Positions 61,358-64,000 of a stretch of 64,000 bases of DNA are shown piece after piece. The stretch spans positions 372,001-436,000 of the forward strand of contig NZ_CABHMS010000002.1 in the NCBI RefSeq assembly GCF_902167635.1, written 5' to 3'. The position numbers were made by a program, and so were the translations under genes. Every line of letters begins with the position of its first letter. The first letter of the stretch is position 1. The notes under the pieces were generated by a model. It was not told where the DNA came from. It was given only the letters and a program-made list of their open reading frames with translations, and did no database searches. Source of the stretch: Chitinophaga vietnamensis (GTDB taxonomy: Bacteria; Bacteroidota; Bacteroidia; Chitinophagales; Chitinophagaceae).

Positions 61358-62326
61358 CTACACTTCAATAAGCACCGAGCTCCAGGCGGCTACGGGGCTG
61401 TTGTTCATGATGAGTACTTTTTCGCCTTTTTGAAACAGGCCCGACTGAATGCCGGTCTGATAATTCAGGAAGATATCGCCTGCGCCGAGATGCCCGTACT
61501 GACTGAGGTTCACGGCACATACAGGAGATATTTTTATATCGAAGGCCGACTGGTAGTATTCATACGCGCGGGTAGAGATGTTCTGTAACAGGAAATGGCT
61601 CACCTGTTCCCGGGCGATGGCATTACGTTCCAGCAGGGTGTCGTTGATTTCTTTGAAGCGGTTTTTACTTTCGATGGCCAGTTCAAAACCGTATTTCCTT
61701 ACGTCGCTGCATTCTTCTTTGTACTGGTCGGCGCTTTTGTTGCGGTATTCCAGTTTGAAGAGATCCCAGTAGTGGCCATTGGTCTGGATCATGATGTCGG
61801 TGATCTTGTGATCGCTGCTTTTGCTGATGAGCGCCGCGATGCCGCCATCGCCCAGGATGGTGACCGGGTTGCGGAAGCGGTAGCGCGAAAAGAGTTTGTT
61901 GCCATAGCAGATGAGCACATTGCTGGCCCTGCGGTTGGCGGTGAGGAAGTCGCGCGCGAGTTTCAAAGCCATGGAGCTGTCGGCGCAGCCGAGGTTGGAT
62001 ACTGCAAAGCTCACAGCGTTGGTGGCTTTGATATCACGTTGCAGGCGGGTGGCTTCGGAGCTGATGAACTGTTCGGGCATGCGGCTTTGCAGGTAGATGA
62101 TCAGGTCGATAGCGGCGGGGTCGGTACCGCTTTCCTGCAAGAGTTTTTCGCTGGCGCCGAGCGCCAGTTCATAACTGCTGATATCGCCGGAATCGTATAC
62201 GGTATTGATGCCGCAGGTATTGAAATAGGAGAGTTCTGTATCGTTAAAAGTTGCTTTCTCCGGCAGCTGTGCGATGGCTACCGGCGTTCCGGGCGTAAAG
62301 GTGCTGATGTGTTGTATGCCTGTCAT
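61358..62326 (-). CDS. FabH-like (KAS III-type) ketosynthase/acyltransferase with atypical active site
   Basis: A 322-residue thiolase-fold protein of the FabH group. Cys114 (NLGCADSSMA) and His244 (VSHFLLQN) fit the catalytic Cys and His. The usual Asn of the YGN motif is His279 (SQYGHLGAGD). FabH-like proteins in secondary metabolism act as starter-unit condensers or as acyltransferases; change at the Asn site is compatible with loss of decarboxylative condensation. In this cluster it might move the hydroxymalonyl unit from the free ACP to the PKS, which lacks a working AT, or make a starter unit. Its start overlaps the stop of the acyl-CoA dehydrogenase by ATGA, and 122 bp with REP-like sequence separates it from FkbH. 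Confidence 0.85.
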   Translation of the reverse strand: MTGIQHISTFTPGTPVAIAQLPEKATFNDTELSYFNTCGINTVYDSGDISSYELALGASEKLLQESGTDPAAIDLIIYLQSRMPEQFISSEATRLQRDIKATNAVSFAVSNLGCADSSMALKLARDFLTANRRASNVLICYGNKLFSRYRFRNPVTILGDGGIAALISKSSDHKITDIMIQTNGHYWDLFKLEYRNKSADQYKEECSDVRKYGFELAIESKNRFKEINDTLLERNAIAREQVSHFLLQNISTRAYEYYQSAFDIKISPVCAVNLSQYGHLGAGDIFLNYQTGIQSGLFQKGEKVLIMNNSPVAAWSSVLIEV

Positions 62327-63471
62327 AAGATAGCGTTTAAATGGGCGAAGCTGTGATCGGCGATGAGCAGCTGTTGCAGTTCTGATGATCCTTCGATGAT
62401 CTCCATCACTTTTGCATCGCGGAAGTAACGTTGAATGGAGGCGCTGTCGTGGCAGCCCATGGCGCCATGCAGCTGTACGGCTTCTGCGGCGGCGCTGTTG
62501 GCGGTGCGCGAAGCGTGGTATTTGGCCAGCGATGTTTGAATGATGCTGTCAGGATCTTTTTTATCGCGCAGGTAGCCGGCGTTACGGCACAGGAGGGTGG
62601 CGGCTTTCACCTCGGTGACCATATTCGTGATCTTTTGTTTGATGAGCTGATGATCTTTGATGAGCTGACCAAAGGCATGACGCGTTTTCGCATAAGCGAT
62701 GCTGTCTTCCAGGCAGGCCCGCGCAATGCCGAGCGAGCCGCAGGCCACGCTGTAGCGGCCATTGTCGAGCGCCGTGTTCACGATCTGTTGCAGGCCCCAG
62801 CCTTTGCGGCCGAAGATATTCTCCGCCGGCACAAAGCAATCCTGTAAATGTATTTCGCCCAACATAGAAGCGCGGGTGCCGAGGATGCCATCCAGCGGCT
62901 GCACGGAAAGGCCCGGCGTATCCCGTTCTACGAGGAAAGCCGTGATGCCTTGCGCGCCTTGTGCGATGATCACGAAGAGATGCGCCAGCTGCGAAAAGGT
63001 GATCCATTTCTTCACGCCATTGAGCACATAGCCGCCGATAGTTTCGGTGTAAGCCGTTTGGATGGCGGCGGTATCGCTGCCGGCGCCTGGCTCTGAAAGG
63101 CCGAAGGCTGCCAGCTTCTGGCCGGTGGCGAGCAAGGGCAGCCACTTCTCTTTCTGTTCGCGGGTGCCCCAGCGCAACAAGGTTTCGGCGGTGAGGGAGG
63201 AATGCACCGTGATGAGGCTGCGTGTGGAGGAACACGCGCGCCCGATCTCTTCGGTGAGCAAGCCGTAAGATACCTGGTCCATCTCCCGCCCGCCATAAGC
63301 GGCAGGCAGCGTAGCGCCCAGGTAGCCCGCCTCGCCCAGCTGCCGGATCAAAGTATCCGGAATGAAGCCCTGCCGGTCGTAATCGTTGGCATACGGCTGC
63401 AAGCTGCTTTGCACAAAGCTCCTGAACTCTTCGCGGAGCGACTGCTGCGTATGATTTAATGCGAGGTTCAT
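62323..63471 (-). CDS. fkbI-like: Acyl-CoA dehydrogenase-type flavoenzyme (FkbI-like)
   Basis: A 382-residue acyl-CoA dehydrogenase: N-terminal helices (LREEFRSFVQSSLQPYANDY), FAD/substrate region (LAAFGLSEPGAGSDTAAIQT; GVKKWITFSQLAHLFVIIAQ), and C-terminal part with AVQLHGAMGCHDSASIQRYF and VMEIIEGSSELQQLL, where the Glu of IIEG is at the usual catalytic-base position. In methoxymalonyl- and hydroxymalonyl-ACP pathways the FkbI-type enzyme oxidises the ACP-bound glycerate-derived group. Six bases follow the ACP stop before this start, and its stop overlaps the FabH-like gene, so the genes form one tight operon. Confidence 0.92.
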   Translation of the reverse strand: MNLALNHTQQSLREEFRSFVQSSLQPYANDYDRQGFIPDTLIRQLGEAGYLGATLPAAYGGREMDQVSYGLLTEEIGRACSSTRSLITVHSSLTAETLLRWGTREQKEKWLPLLATGQKLAAFGLSEPGAGSDTAAIQTAYTETIGGYVLNGVKKWITFSQLAHLFVIIAQGAQGITAFLVERDTPGLSVQPLDGILGTRASMLGEIHLQDCFVPAENIFGRKGWGLQQIVNTALDNGRYSVACGSLGIARACLEDSIAYAKTRHAFGQLIKDHQLIKQKITNMVTEVKAATLLCRNAGYLRDKKDPDSIIQTSLAKYHASRTANSAAAEAVQLHGAMGCHDSASIQRYFRDAKVMEIIEGSSELQQLLIADHSFAHLNAIL

Positions 63472-63477
63472 GATGGT

Positions 63478-63732
63478 TTATCCTTTCTTTTTAAGAATAA
63501 ATGCGCTGAGATTATCGACGGTCCTGAAATTGTCCAGGTTGAGGTCTTCATTCTCCACCGTAATATCAAAAGCCTGTTCCAGGAATACGACCAGTTCCAG
63601 CGCGAACAAAGAGTTCACCAGCCCGAGCTCGAAAATGTCGTCACTATCGGAGAAATGTACTTCTTCACCGATACGTTTCTGAAGGAATGCCTTGATGGTT
63701 TGCTGCGGACTTGTTTGTGTGGTGGTTGTCAT
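63478..63732 (-). CDS. fkbJ-like: Free-standing acyl carrier protein (FkbJ-like)
   Basis: An 84-residue acyl carrier protein: TIKAFLQKRIGEEVHFSDSD leads into the phosphopantetheine site LGLVNSLFALEL, Ser41. The usual Asp of the DSL motif is Asn40. Size and position between the 3-hydroxyacyl-CoA dehydrogenase and acyl-CoA dehydrogenase match the dedicated ACP (FkbJ type) that carries glyceryl, then hydroxymalonyl groups. Not the fatty acid synthesis ACP, whose neighbours would be different. Confidence 0.9.
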   Translation of the reverse strand: MTTTTQTSPQQTIKAFLQKRIGEEVHFSDSDDIFELGLVNSLFALELVVFLEQAFDITVENEDLNLDNFRTVDNLSAFILKKKG

Positions 63733-63765
63733 ATCGTATATGCTTTTGTTTGTTGATGAATAGGA

Positions 63766-64000
63766 TTAGTTGAGATCATATTTGTAGAAGCCTTCTTTGC
63801 TCTTGCGGCCGTGCAAACCGGCGTCCACCATCTTTTTCAGCAGGGGCGCTGGCCTGAACTTGGTATCATTATAACTCGCGAAGAGTACATCGAGCGTGTA
63901 GAGGATCGTGTCAAGGCCAATCAGGTCGGCGGTTTCCAGCGGTCCCATTTTGTGGCCGAAGCATTCTTTGAATATCCGGTCGATATCCGGTGTGGTGGCT
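63766..64000 (-). CDS. fkbK-like: 3-hydroxyacyl-CoA dehydrogenase (FkbK-like), 5'-truncated by window edge
   Basis: Only the C-terminal 78 residues are in the window (ATTPDIDRIFKECFGHKMGP, LETADLIGLDTILYTLDVLF, then FRPAPLLKKMVDAGLHGRKS and KEGFYKYD). This is the conserved 3-hydroxybutyryl-CoA dehydrogenase C-terminal domain. Together with FkbH-, FkbI- and FkbJ-like neighbours it matches the FkbK role of oxidising the glycerate-derived alcohol on ACP. The start and any further biosynthetic genes lie beyond base 64000. Confidence 0.9.
   Translation of the reverse strand, partial: ATTPDIDRIFKECFGHKMGPLETADLIGLDTILYTLDVLFASYNDTKFRPAPLLKKMVDAGLHGRKSKEGFYKYDLN

Larger units (their letters stand above)
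45587..64000 (-). other. Hybrid PKS-NRPS biosynthetic gene cluster with hydroxymalonyl-ACP genes (continues beyond window)
   Basis: Seven collinear minus-strand genes with overlaps or short gaps: FkbK-, FkbJ-, FkbI-like, FabH-like, FkbH-like, KS-AT(degenerate)-ACP-C, and half C-A-T-C-C-A-T-C-A-T-TE. The operon ends at the palindromic terminator 45496-45532. No dedicated exporter, phosphopantetheinyl transferase or regulator is visible in this part. Confidence 0.9.

Noticed and set aside
60150-63732. Fatty acid synthesis gene group (ACP, FabH)
   Set aside because: The presence of FkbH and 3-hydroxyacyl-CoA/acyl-CoA dehydrogenases and overlap with a PKS gene point to extender-unit supply for secondary metabolism.

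Overview
The window reads as chromosomal DNA of a Bacteroidota bacterium, most like the Chitinophagaceae and Chitinophaga in particular. The grounds are two SusC/SusD pairs with lipoprotein SusDs, two one-protein hybrid two-component systems (propeller sensor to AraC output), a sigma/FecR/STN trio, several TAnnTTTG -7 promoter elements, a Bacteroidota-type lanthipeptide leader and abundant short palindromic repeats. The family assignment is inference from style. No rRNA, tRNA, CRISPR array or insertion sequence was seen.

Layout. 1-5.1 kb: the end of a glycan-degradation operon on + (partial GH127 beta-L-arabinofuranosidase, GH78 alpha-L-rhamnosidase, alpha/beta-hydrolase esterase). 5.1-6.6 kb: two minus-strand genes (SAM methyltransferase, AraC regulator). 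6.9-8.5 kb: a beta-helix lipoprotein. 8.6-8.8 kb: a small Cys-rich lanthipeptide precursor with its own promoter and strong terminator and no maturation genes in the window. 8.9-20.9 kb: polysaccharide utilization locus 1 (HTCS sensor, SusC, SusD, GH5-ricin lipoprotein, GH30). 21.2-23.1 kb: a TPR protein. 23.7-27.3 kb: a LytS/LytTR-type sensor/regulator pair. 27.4-30.2 kb: ECF sigma, FecR anti-sigma and an STN-domain protein with a barrel-like C-terminus. 30.3 kb: a methyltransferase. 31.1-43.9 kb: locus 2 (divergent HTCS; SusC, SusD, GH2, beta-helix/DNRLRE lipoprotein). 44.2-45.5 kb: a membrane histidine kinase.

45.6-64 kb, all on minus and entering from beyond the right edge, is a hybrid polyketide-nonribosomal peptide cluster. 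In transcription order: 3-hydroxyacyl-CoA dehydrogenase (partial), free ACP, acyl-CoA dehydrogenase, FabH-like enzyme, FkbH-like HAD enzyme, a KS/degenerate-AT/ACP/C protein, and a 3559-residue NRPS ending in a thioesterase. The first three plus FkbH match the enzymes that make hydroxymalonyl-ACP; an FkbG O-methyltransferase is not in the visible part. The PKS acyltransferase has lost its catalytic serine and much of its length, so the extender must arrive in trans. The NRPS has an ornithine-code second A domain preceded by two consecutive condensation domains. I consider this cluster the most novel system in the window.

The two loci share a promoter layout: two TTTaCCCC-like direct repeats 21-22 bp apart upstream of each susC, a likely operator for the HTCS AraC domains. 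Short repeats recur throughout: a 31-bp CTTGAAGCGC palindrome family (one copy contains the NRPS stop codon) and a REP-like CCCCTACGGGG family (one copy encodes the tail of the sigma factor).
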